The notes beneath the pieces were generated by a model. That model was not told where the DNA came from, searched no databases, and worked only from the letters and a program-made list of their open reading frames with translations. Below are positions 6,792 to 16,273 of a DNA stretch of 64,000 nucleotides, one piece after another. Positions within the stretch are counted from its first letter, which is position 1. Each line of letters starts with the position of its first letter. The position numbers and the translations under genes were made by a program. This DNA is from Burkholderia sp. WP9. GTDB taxonomy: Bacteria; Pseudomonadota; Gammaproteobacteria; Burkholderiales; Burkholderiaceae. The DNA lies in NCBI RefSeq assembly GCF_900104795.1, contig NZ_FNTG01000002.1, forward strand, positions 806,001-870,000, given 5' to 3'.

Positions 6792-9700
6792 CTACCACTG
6801 ATATGCCGCACCGGCCGTGACCGCGGTCGTGGCGGAACTGATGCCCGCGCCGAGCTTCACCTTCAGACTCTGCGTGACGCGCGCCGACAGCCCCACGGCC
6901 ACCGCCTGATACCCCTTGTAACCGGCCGTGCCGACTCCGATCGCGAGGTTCTTGCTGGAATCGACTTCAGGAATCGAGGTCAACGCCAGCGCCGAGGCTG
7001 TGCCCGAGTAGGCACTGCGCGCCATGTCGCTCAAGCCGCCCTGGAACTGCTGCATATTCACCGCATCCGTGGGCGCCTGGCCAGGTGCGACGTTGGTGAT
7101 GCGCCGCTCACTGCCGGATGAGCCCACGGAAACCGTGTTCGTCACGTCGGCCACCGAACCCTCGCCGATCGCCACCGAGTTCGGCGCCGACGCTTTGGCG
7201 CCGCCGCCGATCGCCACGGACCCGTTGCCGATCGCCTGCGCCGCGTTGCCGGCGCTGTTCACGGACACATAGGGAGTGCCGGTAGTCTGATTGTTCCGCA
7301 CGGACTGGACCAACTGGTTCAGCGTGCTCACATCCTGGTTGGTATTCCAGAGCTGCGCACCGGTCACGGCGTCAGTGCTGGTGGCCGATAGATTGGCGTC
7401 CTTCAGATTGGTCAGCTGTACCTTCGGCGCATTGGCCGCCGTGCCGCCGAGCGTGATCCTGTCGTGCGCCGAACCGTCGTACCGCACCGCATTCGCGACC
7501 GCCCCGTTGAGGTTGCCGATGGTGGTTTGCAAACCGGCGATATCGCTGCTGTTTTGGGTGACGCGGCCATCCAGGTTGGTAATCGCGCTGCCGACGTTGT
7601 TCACTACCTTGCCGCCCACGCTATACGAAGGCGCCGTTACCGAACCGTCCGCGTTGACCGTCGCTCCGCCGCCCAGCGCCACCGCCGTGCTCGCCGCCTG
7701 CGCATACAGTTGCGCGCCATTCACCGCGTCGCTGCTCGTCGAACTGACCGATCCTCGCGCCACGCCTGTGACGACCCGATTACCCGCCGTGCCGGCCATG
7801 TTGATCAGATTGCCGTTCGTCGTCGCGCCCACCTTGACATCGCGCGACACCGGATCCTGCGTGACCATGCCGATGCCGCCGTTTTCCATGTTCTGCTGCA
7901 ACGTGCTGAGACCATTGTCTAGCGAGCCGAGCGCGTCGCCGACCGTGGTTTGCGTGCCGCCTTGCATGTGATAGCTGGGGCCGGTCAGCGAACCGTCGGC
8001 GTTGATCTGCGCGCCGCCGCCCAATGCGGCCACCATCGGCTTGAACTGGCCGAGATTGACCGCGGATGCGTCCGTGGTGCCCGCCGCGATCCCGGTCAGC
8101 TCGCGCGCGCCGCCGGTGCCGGTGAAATCGACGCGCGCGCCGTCCGTATCTTTCGCCACGGTGAGATTGCGCGACGCCTGATCCTGCTGAACGAGCCCGA
8201 TCTCGCCGTTCGTGATCTGGTTCGTGATGTTGGTCACGTCGCCTTCGATCGTGGTGGTGCGCTGGTCGAGATGGCTGATGTTCGTCGTGTTCGCGGTGAC
8301 GCGCTGGTCGAGGCTGCTGATGTTCGTCGTGTTATCCGTCACCCGCTGGTCGAGGTTCGTGATGCTGACGCTGTTCTGCGCGACGGCCTGATTGGTGGCG
8401 AACAGTTGCGCGCCGTTGACAGCGTCCGAACTACCGGCATCGAGATTAGCGGCGCGCACGTTGGTGAGCCGAACCGGCGCGACGCCCTTGCCCAACGTGA
8501 TGATGTCGTGTGCCGCCGAATCGTACTGAACGGAATCGGCGCCTGCCTGGACACTGGTCGTGACGGCGGCCGCGAGCGCGGCCCCCACGTCGCTGTAGGT
8601 GCTTCCGCCGATGCTGTAAGCCGGCCTCTTGAGCGAGCCATCCGGATTGACGGTCGACCCGCCGCCCAGCGCGGCCGCCGTATTAGCGGTGTTCGCATAA
8701 AGTTGCGCGCCATTGACCGTGTCGCTGCTGGCCGCGCCAACCGCACCAGCCGCCACGCCGGTGATCACGCGATTTCCCGCCGAACCCGCCACGCTGACCC
8801 GCGTGCCGGTCGTGGACGCGCCGATCAGAATGTCGTGAGATGCGGCATTCTGCGTGACGAGGCCGACCGTGCCGCCGCTGATCTGCGACTGCAGCGACGA
8901 AAGCCCGGTGTCGAGCGAACTCAGCGCGCTGCCGACCGTGGTCTGCGTGCCCGCTTGCACGTGATACGTGGGACCGGCCACCGAACCGTTCGCGTTCACC
9001 GTTGCGCCGCCGCCAAGCGACGCCACGACCGGACTGAGCTGCGCCAGATTCACCGCTGAGCCCGCGGTCGTACCCGCCGCCACGCCAACCAACTCGCGCG
9101 CCCCCGTCAATCCGGTGAAGTCGACGTGCTTGCCGTCCGTGCTCTTCGCCACGGACAGGTCGCGCGAGACAGCGTCTTGCTGGAGCAGCCCCGCCTTGCC
9201 GTTACTAATGTTCGTGATGTTGCTGGAGATGTTGGTGATGTCAGTCGTGTTTTGCGCGACCGCCTGATTGGTGCCGTAGAGTTGCGCGCCGGTCACGGCG
9301 TCCGAACTGGCTGCGCTCAAGGTGCCGGCCGCGACGTTGGTGAGCTTGACCGGCGTGACTTTGTTGCCGAGCGTCGCAACGTCATGCGCCGGGGTGTCGT
9401 AGCGCAGCGCGTCGGCACCGCCGGCGGCGCTATTTGTCACCACCGCCGCGAGGGCCGCGCCCACGTCGTGGTAGGTCGTCCCGCCGACGGTGTACGCAGG
9501 CGCGACCACCGCGCCGTTCGGATCGACTTGCGCGCCGCCGCCGAGCGCTTCGGCCACGCCTGAGAGCTGACCGACGTTGGCCGCGTCGGTGGGCCGCGTA
9601 CCGGCCGCGACATAGGTAATCTGACGGCCTTGCGTAATGCTGCCCACCGAAACGACATTGGCGCGGTCGGCAATCGAATCGGCGCCGAGCGCGACCGAGC

Positions 9701-10523
9701 CCTTGGCGCTCGCCGACGCGTTCGAGCCGATCACGATCGAACTCGTCGAGGACGGGTTGATGAAGGCGTTGTAGCCAATGGCCACGGACCCGCTCGACAC
9801 GGCGCTCGCGAAGGAGCCGAGCGCTATCGTATTCATGGCGCCTGCGCGCGAGTTGTAACCCACCGCCACCGAGTTATTGGAAAGCGCGCCCACGATGGCC
9901 GAAGCCCCGACGGCGGTCGAATTCACCGAAGCGACGCCCGCCGCCGAGCCGACCGCGGTCGAAGCGTCGGAACCGGCAATCGAGGCCGAGCCGACGGCCA
10001 ATGCGTTGAAGCCGGTCGCAGCGGCCGTTGGGCCGATTGCCATGGCGTTCAGGTCGGTTGACGCACTGGTGCGCGCGCCCAGAACGACGTTCGGACTCAC
10101 GGCGATATAGTCGGTCACCGGTGTAGGCACGCTCGCCCCGAGCAAGCCGGTCCGGTTCGAACTGGCAAGGGATGCCGCCGACGATGGCGCCGACGCCGTG
10201 TCGAGTGCCGGATTGCCGGTGAACACGCTCGCATTCGTGATTGCGGCCACCATGTCCGCGGGCTTCGCCGCGTCGTCTTTGTCCGGCACGGCGACACCGG
10301 CCGCCAACGCCTGCGCGACGCTCAGACAGTTCTGTTCCGATGACTCGCATTCCCCGGCCGCTGCGGGTTGCGAAAACGCCAACGCACTCAGCAGCCCCGC
10401 ACTCGCGGCCACCAGCGACCCGCATATCGACACCCCTTTTGCACCACGGCTTTTCGTCACCTCCGACGCGGCTGCGTATGTGCGGGTCGTTGCATTCCAG
10501 ACGGTCTTATAAGATTTGTTCAA
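6792..10523 (-). CDS. trimeric autotransporter adhesin (YadA-like)
   Basis: 1243 residues if started at TTG 10523. That TTG has GGGAGG six bases upstream and gives a product beginning with the extended signal peptide NKSYKTVWNATTRTYAAASE, the usual start of this family; an in-frame ATG at 10559 would add 12 atypical residues. A cleavage site follows AFSQPAAAG. YadA-like head repeats (xAxAxGxxA type, about residues 140-310) are followed by a long stalk made of repeated blocks with SSDAVNGAQLYATNQAVAQN-type necks. A short second head (SVAIGxGAKASAPNSVAIG, about 1085-1130) precedes a C-terminal outer-membrane anchor of about 75 residues ending in Tyr-Gln-Trp. Surface adhesion, biofilm or host attachment is the family role. 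Confidence 0.93.
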   Translation of the reverse strand: MNKSYKTVWNATTRTYAAASEVTKSRGAKGVSICGSLVAASAGLLSALAFSQPAAAGECESSEQNCLSVAQALAAGVAVPDKDDAAKPADMVAAITNASVFTGNPALDTASAPSSAASLASSNRTGLLGASVPTPVTDYIAVSPNVVLGARTSASTDLNAMAIGPTAAATGFNALAVGSASIAGSDASTAVGSAAGVASVNSTAVGASAIVGALSNNSVAVGYNSRAGAMNTIALGSFASAVSSGSVAIGYNAFINPSSTSSIVIGSNASASAKGSVALGADSIADRANVVSVGSITQGRQITYVAAGTRPTDAANVGQLSGVAEALGGGAQVDPNGAVVAPAYTVGGTTYHDVGAALAAVVTNSAAGGADALRYDTPAHDVATLGNKVTPVKLTNVAAGTLSAASSDAVTGAQLYGTNQAVAQNTTDITNISSNITNISNGKAGLLQQDAVSRDLSVAKSTDGKHVDFTGLTGARELVGVAAGTTAGSAVNLAQLSPVVASLGGGATVNANGSVAGPTYHVQAGTQTTVGSALSSLDTGLSSLQSQISGGTVGLVTQNAASHDILIGASTTGTRVSVAGSAGNRVITGVAAGAVGAASSDTVNGAQLYANTANTAAALGGGSTVNPDGSLKRPAYSIGGSTYSDVGAALAAAVTTSVQAGADSVQYDSAAHDIITLGKGVAPVRLTNVRAANLDAGSSDAVNGAQLFATNQAVAQNSVSITNLDQRVTDNTTNISSLDQRVTANTTNISHLDQRTTTIEGDVTNITNQITNGEIGLVQQDQASRNLTVAKDTDGARVDFTGTGGARELTGIAAGTTDASAVNLGQFKPMVAALGGGAQINADGSLTGPSYHMQGGTQTTVGDALGSLDNGLSTLQQNMENGGIGMVTQDPVSRDVKVGATTNGNLINMAGTAGNRVVTGVARGSVSSTSSDAVNGAQLYAQAASTAVALGGGATVNADGSVTAPSYSVGGKVVNNVGSAITNLDGRVTQNSSDIAGLQTTIGNLNGAVANAVRYDGSAHDRITLGGTAANAPKVQLTNLKDANLSATSTDAVTGAQLWNTNQDVSTLNQLVQSVRNNQTTGTPYVSVNSAGNAAQAIGNGSVAIGGGAKASAPNSVAIGEGSVADVTNTVSVGSSGSERRITNVAPGQAPTDAVNMQQFQGGLSDMARSAYSGTASALALTSIPEVDSSKNLAIGVGTAGYKGYQAVAVGLSARVTQSLKVKLGAGISSATTAVTAGAAYQW

Positions 10524-10559
10524 CTTACCTCCCACTCTTCTTATAGAAGAATCAAACAA

Positions 10560-10956
10560 TAGTTTTTTCTTATGTGATCCTAACTATTTAGCCAGAACCA
10601 ATAGAAACTTAAGATGGCATCGCGCTTCGCCTCGCCGCAAAGCCACGGGACACAAATATACCTTGCAAAGCTATTTTTTAGCTTATATTAGAAAAACGAC
10701 ATAGCCGATTTAAGACGCAAAATGCCAAATGTCTTAAATAGTGCAGACTGTTTTTAGTCTTTTCTAAGACGCAATTTCAGATTGTCTGAAAACAGCGCTG
10801 TGGATAAATGCGAATCGCGGCTAGCCAGCTTTCACGCGGGCGAATATCGACGAAAATCAGTCTACGCTCGGTGACTGAACGAAAGTCATACAAGAGAACC
10901 ACATTGGAAGATGCAAGAACTGATACAGCGGAGCACGCCGTATCCAGATAGACCTG
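10560..10956. promoter_or_regulatory. AT-rich upstream region of the adhesin with repeated TAAGAC elements
   Basis: No gene. The stretch 10560-10800 is clearly AT-richer than its surroundings. TAAGACGCAA occurs at 10711-10720 and again at 10765-10774. TTTAAGAC (10709-10716) pairs with GTCTTAAA (10731-10738) as an 8-bp inverted repeat, and further GTCT half-sites follow at about 10757 and 10784. This is a plausible binding cluster for a regulator or a silencer target controlling the adhesin. The region also lies downstream of the histidine kinase gene. Confidence 0.45.
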
Positions 10957-12177
10957 TCAGCCGCCCGTCGCCTGCAAGCGCATCGGAAAGGTGATGTCGA
11001 AGATGGTCCCCTTGCCTTCATGCGAGTCGAAACGAATCTCGCCCTCCAGCACCCGGCACAATTCCTTGACGATCGCGAGACCCAGACCGGCGCCGGGAAT
11101 GTCGTCGGCGGCGGCGCGCTCGAATTCCTTGAACACGCGTTCCCGGTCCGATGCCTCGATGCCCACGCCCGTGTCCGACACGCGTAGGCGCCAGCGGTCG
11201 TCCTGCGCGGCCGTCATGCTGAATTCGATCAGGCCCGCCTTGGTATATTTGGTCGCGTTGGTCAGCAGGTTCAGCGCAACCTGCTTGAGTTTGAGGCGGT
11301 TGGACACGACCACCTGCAAGGCGCCGTCGAAGGCCGTCTGAAGCCGCAGCCCTTTCGCTTCGATCGCGGGTTCGCACGAGATCACCAGTTCGTCGAACAA
11401 CTCGCGCAGCGCAAAGCTCTCCACCACGAGCGGACTGTTATCGCCGAGCACGACTGAATATTCGACCAGTTCGTCTACCAGCGTTTTCATGTCGGCGGCC
11501 TGACGGTTCGCGAGCGCGAGCGCGGTGTCGACGCGGGACGGCGCGCGGCTGATCAGTTGCAGCGCCATCGAAAACACGTTGAGGAAGTTGCGCAGATCGT
11601 GCACGACGCTGCGCGTGATCTGCATGCGTGACTCGTACAGATCGCCGACCAGCCGCTGCTTGAGCGTCAACTCGTGATTGGCGCGCTCGAGGCGCCCGGT
11701 GTAGTCGTCGATTTTCCGGTCACGCTCGCTGACGACCTCGCGAATCGAGGTCAGCGTGACGAAGCTGACGGCTTCGTCGACGAAATACCGCGCCCGCTCC
11801 TCGTGACGCCGCGTGAAATACGGCCGGGACTCGCTGAATTCGACGATCGCACCGATCAGCATCTGCCGGAACAGATCGAGTTCGCGCACCAGTTCGTCGA
11901 TCCGGTAGCCCTGCTTCCAGCGCAATTTGCCGTGCAGGCGCGCGTCGCGCTCGATCGCGCCTTCAGCGTGGTCGAGATCCTGGCGCTCCAGCACGCTGCA
12001 GATTTCCTCGAGGATGTTCGGGATGTGATCGGCCAGTTGCTCGTAGGTCAGCCGGTCGGATTCGGTCAATTCGGCGTCGTGAAAGACGGCTTTCATCCAA
12101 CGTTCGGTCAGATCGACCTGTTGCAGACGCAACTGTGCGGCAAGAGCGGTCAGCGGCAGTACGTGCGAGTCCGTCAT
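10957..12177 (-). CDS. cytoplasmic sensor histidine kinase with RsbRD-type N-terminus
   Basis: 406 residues from the ATG at 12177; an upstream in-frame start at 12312 adds 45 poorly conserved residues and is less likely. Residues about 15-150 resemble the RsbRD N-terminal domain (helical, globin-like sensor). The kinase core follows: H-box SVVHDLRNFLNVFSMAL near 205, N-box LNLLTNATKY near 320, DTGVGIE and GAGLGLAIV. No membrane span is seen, so it senses a cytoplasmic signal. No response-regulator gene is adjacent; the single REC gene at 17.4 kb is a possible but unproven partner. Confidence 0.88.
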   Translation of the reverse strand: MTDSHVLPLTALAAQLRLQQVDLTERWMKAVFHDAELTESDRLTYEQLADHIPNILEEICSVLERQDLDHAEGAIERDARLHGKLRWKQGYRIDELVRELDLFRQMLIGAIVEFSESRPYFTRRHEERARYFVDEAVSFVTLTSIREVVSERDRKIDDYTGRLERANHELTLKQRLVGDLYESRMQITRSVVHDLRNFLNVFSMALQLISRAPSRVDTALALANRQAADMKTLVDELVEYSVVLGDNSPLVVESFALRELFDELVISCEPAIEAKGLRLQTAFDGALQVVVSNRLKLKQVALNLLTNATKYTKAGLIEFSMTAAQDDRWRLRVSDTGVGIEASDRERVFKEFERAAADDIPGAGLGLAIVKELCRVLEGEIRFDSHEGKGTIFDITFPMRLQATGG

Positions 12178-12427
12178 GTGGGAGACCTGGCGCCGCGTGG
12201 CGGCGAAAATAGGTGTTCCGCGCCACCGCCAGGAGGACTTCCTCGGCATATCCAACGCGACCGCAGGGACTGGGCAACCGCGCTCAGGAGGCACAGGGGG
12301 AGCGCTTCGCAAGCCGCCCGGACGCCTCCAGTATGCGCGATTTACGGAACAAAAATTAACCAGGGTTAGGACGCGTCTGCACTAGTGCCCCAACGCAAGT
12401 CGCCTTGCGGGACACCGCACCGCCGCG

Positions 12428-12853
12428 TCAGATCTTTTCGAACAGTACGTCCTGCGCGCCTTCCCACAACACCTTGGTGCCGAGCTCGCGCAGTTTTTCC
12501 TTGCCTTCGACAATCGTCAGGAAGTGATTGCCCGCGAGCTGGCCCATCTTGCTCGCGAAGCAGCACGAACCGTACGCGAGAATGATCTCGGTCTCGCTGC
12601 AGCCGCCGGGGTAGAACAGAATGTCGCCGACCGACGGATGGCTCGTGTGATTCTCGAAGCCGACCGCCACGCCGTCGTTCTCGAGCTTGAAGTCGCCAAG
12701 CGGCACCCAGCAGCCTTCGCCGCTCCAGCGCACGTGGATGATCTTCTGGCGGTAGGGCAGAAGCTTCAGGAAGGCGGCCACGGTATGCGGCGCGTCCGGA
12801 TGGGTTTCAGCGGTAAAGACATGGCCGCAGGAGGTGATTCGGAGTCGGGTCAT
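12428..12853 (-). CDS. DUF3830-family protein
   Basis: 141 residues from ATG 12853. Segments such as VRWSGEGCWVPLGD, HPSVGDILFYPGG and SETEIILAYGSCCFASK match DUF3830, a cyclophilin-like beta-barrel family often found beside amidohydrolase or transporter genes. A longer in-frame start at 12931 is possible but adds unconserved residues. Two adjacent Cys (about residue 92) and a Gly-rich turn are notable. The function is unknown. It stands alone between a histidine kinase and an AraC regulator gene. Confidence 0.75.
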   Translation of the reverse strand: MTRLRITSCGHVFTAETHPDAPHTVAAFLKLLPYRQKIIHVRWSGEGCWVPLGDFKLENDGVAVGFENHTSHPSVGDILFYPGGCSETEIILAYGSCCFASKMGQLAGNHFLTIVEGKEKLRELGTKVLWEGAQDVLFEKI

Positions 12854-13339
12854 CGCCAGTTGTCCAGTGTGACGGGTTGAATGGAATGGTCGGTCAGACG
12901 CGAGGCACAGGCCAGGCCGCAGGCGCACCATTCTGTCGTCCGGTGCAAGGCTTCGACAGATACAGTTGACATTTTGCCGGTCAGGCCAGTTGGACCAGTG
13001 CGACGAGCTTGTTCAATTCGTGGCCGCCACGCCTTGACGGCATAGCCGTGCCAGGTCGAACCGCAAGTCCGCCACGAAAGTTCGTAGTTTGCAAGCCGCG
13101 CAATGCGCAGCACACTGCGCAAGGTGCGTGATTCCCCCAAGGCGGCCCGTCGCATTGTCCCTCGCAGCGATCCAAGTCGGTTCGACTTCGGTGACAGTAC
13201 GACAGACAGTACGACAGCGCGTCTGGCGGCGAAAGCGGCGAGGCTCAGCGAATCCTCGTCCGGCTAGCTTGAACCCTCTGCCGCCGTCTCGCCACTGCCT
13301 GCTGACCAGCCGGCCACTTCCGGTCGCGCAATCCGTTCT
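12854..13339. other. intergenic stretch, no gene supported
   Basis: The 486 bp contain only short frames with biased composition. The one recognisable item is a perfect tandem duplication of the 12-mer ACAGTACGACAG at 13194-13217. No terminator with a T-run was seen. Confidence 0.5.
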
Positions 13340-14263
13340 TCAGCTACGCAGCCGGTAAACGAGCGGCGTCACGCCGTAGTCACGCTTGAACTGCACGGAG
13401 AAATGACTGGCATTCTCGAAACCAACCGCAATTGCAATCTGCAGCACGGTGTGATCGGTCGCACGCAACAGCCGCGCCGCCTCTTCGAGCCGCAGTCGCG
13501 ATACGAACTGATGCGGCGCCTCGCCGGTCTCGCGGCGAAACACGCGCGCAAAATGAAAGCTGCTTAATCCCGACTGGGCAGCCAGTTCGCTGATCGACAG
13601 ATCCCCGGCCAGATTGGCGCGGATGTAGTCGGTCACACGGCGAATCCGGCGCGGCACGAGGCGTTCCGGGTGCGCCGGCAATCCGGTCTGCGATCCAGAC
13701 AACGTTGAGCGGCCGCGTGAATAGTGCTGCAACAGGTGCGCGGCAAGCGCGTGGACCAGCGCATCGACATACAGACGCGAGTCGGCCGGATCCGCCGCGG
13801 CGCGATGCAATGCGGCAAGCATCGCGGCAACCAGCGGATCACGAAACTGCATCGCGTCGCCGAGCGACAGCTCGCGGGAGCCGCCAAGCTCCATCTGATC
13901 GGCGACGCTGTCGATCAGGCTGCGCTCGATGTGCAAATGGACGGTCGACAGCGGCTCATCGCTGATCGAGCGCCAGCGCCACGAGATCGGCGCGGGCGGC
14001 ACGAACCAGACGTCGCCCACCCGCAGATCGGCGCTCTCCCAGCGCCCGTTCAGGTTGCGCTCGAGGTGCTCGGCGCCGCTCGCGAGTGTCATCAGCGTGA
14101 GGTCTTGCAAGCCGGGCGCTTCCAGCAGTTCCTGCTCGGCCGGTTCGAGATACGAGCGCAGCACGAGGTGGCGCCACGGGCGATTCACGCTCGAGACCAG
14201 TTTCTCGCCCGCCATGTAGCGATCGTAGGCAAGCGTCGTAGTCAGCTTTGGAATTCGTGCCAT
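13340..14263 (-). CDS. AraC-family transcriptional regulator
   Basis: 307 residues from ATG 14263 (GGGA nine bases upstream; ATG 14272 is an alternative). The C-terminal 100 residues carry two helix-turn-helix units (DLSISELAAQSGLSSFHFAR and VLQIAIAVGFENASHFSVQF) with the closing FKRxYGVTPLVYR motif. The N-terminal about 180 residues form a ligand-type domain I cannot assign further. It is divergent from a LuxR-type gene with 181 bp between the starts, so it may control that gene or itself. Confidence 0.88.
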   Translation of the reverse strand: MARIPKLTTTLAYDRYMAGEKLVSSVNRPWRHLVLRSYLEPAEQELLEAPGLQDLTLMTLASGAEHLERNLNGRWESADLRVGDVWFVPPAPISWRWRSISDEPLSTVHLHIERSLIDSVADQMELGGSRELSLGDAMQFRDPLVAAMLAALHRAAADPADSRLYVDALVHALAAHLLQHYSRGRSTLSGSQTGLPAHPERLVPRRIRRVTDYIRANLAGDLSISELAAQSGLSSFHFARVFRRETGEAPHQFVSRLRLEEAARLLRATDHTVLQIAIAVGFENASHFSVQFKRDYGVTPLVYRLRS

Positions 14264-14444
14264 CACGTCCATTCCCAGGGAGGTGCATATGAAGAGTGAA
14301 CCCTGCCATACCCGTGTTGCCAGTCCGCCATCAGAGCAAGAACTCAAAAATGATAGCAAGGAACCGGCTACCGTAATTTTTGGAAATAGCTAATCATTCA
14401 GGTTGTCGTCTTTCACGCGTTTCGAACGCTGGAGCTACCGTTTA

Positions 14445-15446
14445 ATGGAACATGAATGCGATACGCTGCCGCACTGGCTGACCGGCTCGCCGCAAGGTGA
14501 AGCCGGGCACGCGTCGGCAGCTTACAACTCGGCGGTTGCCGCACAACCGGCCTACCCGGCCGGCACGCGGCAACCCGAGAAATCAGCCCACGCGGCTGAA
14601 GCATCCAGGGCACCTAACCGCACCGCAACAGGCATCGCGCCCACAGGCTTTCTCACGCTCTTCACCGAGGAGGAAATCGGCACGCCCTCACCCGCCGCCC
14701 GGCGCGCCGCGCCGGTCATCAGTCCGCTGGTGCGCTTTGGCAGCGCGCAGGACCGCATCGAGTTCGTGCGGCAGCGCATCAGGCAACTCGGATTCGACTC
14801 GTTCAGCTATTCGGCCACGCGCACGTCGGCGCATCACAAGACGATGTTCGTGCTGACCAGCTACGAGTCGCAGAGCTGGCTCACGCGCTACTTTCGCGAG
14901 CGTTATTTCGAACTCGACCCGCGCGTCGCGCTCGCCTCGCCGACCGGCCTGCCGTTTCTCTGGAATACGGCGGACATGCGCGCCGATCTGCCGCGTGCGC
15001 AAATGCGCAGCGAACGGCTCGGCGGCCTGATCGACCTGCTTGAGGCGACCGGGCGCAAAAGCGGGATCCTCACGCAAATGCCGCTGCCCGAGCCGGAGCT
15101 GAGCGCTAGCTTGTGCTTCAACTCGGAGATCGGCAATCCGCGCTGGATGACCGAATCGATCGTGGCCGAAACGTTGATGTTCGCGCACACGATCCACGAA
15201 TTCATCTGGACGCACGCGAAAAGTGTGATCGGCATCGCGCCCGCGCAGCAGCAGCGCGTCACGCTGAGCGAATTGCAGCATGCGGTGCTGCGGGCGGTCG
15301 TGCAGGGTCAGCGGGACAAGGAGATCGCCTATTTCCTCGGGTTGTCGCCGCATAACGTCGATTACCACCTGCGCCGTTTGCGGCAGTTGTTCAACGTGCG
15401 CAACCGCGTGCAGTTGATCAATGTCGCGCAGGGTTATGTGACGTAG
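14445..15446 (+). CDS. LuxR-family regulator with autoinducer-binding domain (solo)
   Basis: 333 residues from ATG 14445 (GGAG ten bases upstream). After a low-complexity N-terminal extension of about 85 residues comes an autoinducer-binding-type domain (about 95-250). It keeps the typical W, Y and D positions, such as SYESQSWLTRYFRERYFELDP and FLWNT. A LuxR helix-turn-helix (LSELQHAVLRAVVQGQRDKEIAYFLGLSP, about 275-330) follows. No luxI-type synthase is in the window, so it is a LuxR solo that could sense a foreign acyl-homoserine lactone or another compound. The long N-terminal extension is unusual for the family. Confidence 0.85.
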   Translation: MEHECDTLPHWLTGSPQGEAGHASAAYNSAVAAQPAYPAGTRQPEKSAHAAEASRAPNRTATGIAPTGFLTLFTEEEIGTPSPAARRAAPVISPLVRFGSAQDRIEFVRQRIRQLGFDSFSYSATRTSAHHKTMFVLTSYESQSWLTRYFRERYFELDPRVALASPTGLPFLWNTADMRADLPRAQMRSERLGGLIDLLEATGRKSGILTQMPLPEPELSASLCFNSEIGNPRWMTESIVAETLMFAHTIHEFIWTHAKSVIGIAPAQQQRVTLSELQHAVLRAVVQGQRDKEIAYFLGLSPHNVDYHLRRLRQLFNVRNRVQLINVAQGYVT

Positions 15447-15471
15447 AAGTCAGACAGCAAAGCGCGCCGTG

Positions 15472-15497
15472 GCCGGCATGCCCGCAGGGGTGCCGGC
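15472..15497. terminator. hairpin between convergent genes
   Basis: GCCGGCA (15472-15478) pairs with TGCCGGC (15491-15497) between the ends of the LuxR gene and the ABC permease gene. There is no T-run, so termination is only suggested by position. Confidence 0.4.
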
Positions 15498-15511
15498 TCG
15501 CGTGCGCCCTG

Positions 15512-16273
15512 CTAGCTCTTGAGCCGATATCCCGTCTTGAAGATCCACGCAACGATCAGCAGAAACACCGCCAGAAACAACGCGGTCATGGCGAGACTCA
15601 CTTCGACGTTCACGTCGGCGAGACCATAGAAGCTCCAGCGGAATCCGCTCACCAGATAGACGATCGGATTGAACAGCGTCACGACCTTCCAGAACGGCGG
15701 CAGCATATTGACCGCGTAGAAGCTCCCGCCCAGAAAAGTGAGCGGCGTGATGATCAGGAGCGGCACGAGTTGCAGCTTCTCGAAGCTATCCGCCCAGATG
15801 CCGATGATAAAACCGAGCAGGCTGAACGTGACCGCCGTAAGCACGAGAAACAGGATCATCCAGAACGGATGCTGCACCTGCAATGGCACGAACAATCCCG
15901 CGGTAGCGAGAATGATCAGCCCGAGCAGAATCGATTTGGTGGCCGCGGCACCCACGTAGCTCACCACGATTTCCAGATACGACACCGGCGCCGACAACAA
16001 TTCGTAGATCGTGCCGGTAAAGCGCGGAAAGTAAATCCCGAACGACGCATTCGAAATGCTTTGCGACAGCAGCGACAGCATGATCAAACCCGGCACGATG
16101 AACGCGCCGTAACTGATCCCGTCCACTTCCTTGATGCGCGAGCCGATCGCCGCGCCGAACACGACAAAGTAAAGCGAAGTCGAAATCACCGGCGCGATGA
16201 TGCTCTGCATCAGCGTGCGCCAGGTGCGCGCCATCTCGAACTTGTAGATCGCGCGAATGGCGTAGAGATTCAT
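15512..16273 (-). CDS. ABC-2 type transporter permease
   Basis: 253-residue inner-membrane protein with six predicted spans, matching the ABC-2 permease family of drug/polysaccharide exporters. The typical loop [14 protein letters not shown] near the last span and the [27 protein letters not shown] stretch support this. Its ATG overlaps the stop of the ATPase gene by 4 bp, so the two form one transcription unit. The substrate is unknown; relatives include YadH-like and NodJ-like exporters. Confidence 0.9.
   Translation of the reverse strand: MNLYAIRAIYKFEMARTWRTLMQSIIAPVISTSLYFVVFGAAIGSRIKEVDGISYGAFIVPGLIMLSLLSQSISNASFGIYFPRFTGTIYELLSAPVSYLEIVVSYVGAAATKSILLGLIILATAGLFVPLQVQHPFWMILFLVLTAVTFSLLGFIIGIWADSFEKLQLVPLLIITPLTFLGGSFYAVNMLPPFWKVVTLFNPIVYLVSGFRWSFYGLADVNVEVSLAMTALFLAVFLLIVAWIFKTGYRLKS

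Noticed and set aside
9000..10200. Repeated sequence in the adhesin gene as a possible CRISPR or tandem-repeat array
   Set aside because: The repeats are codon-level repeats of head and stalk motifs inside one intact coding frame.
13089..13358. 89-codon frame in the 12.9-13.3 kb gap
   Set aside because: Composition typical of a non-coding frame, no start signal, and it runs into the AraC gene on the other strand.
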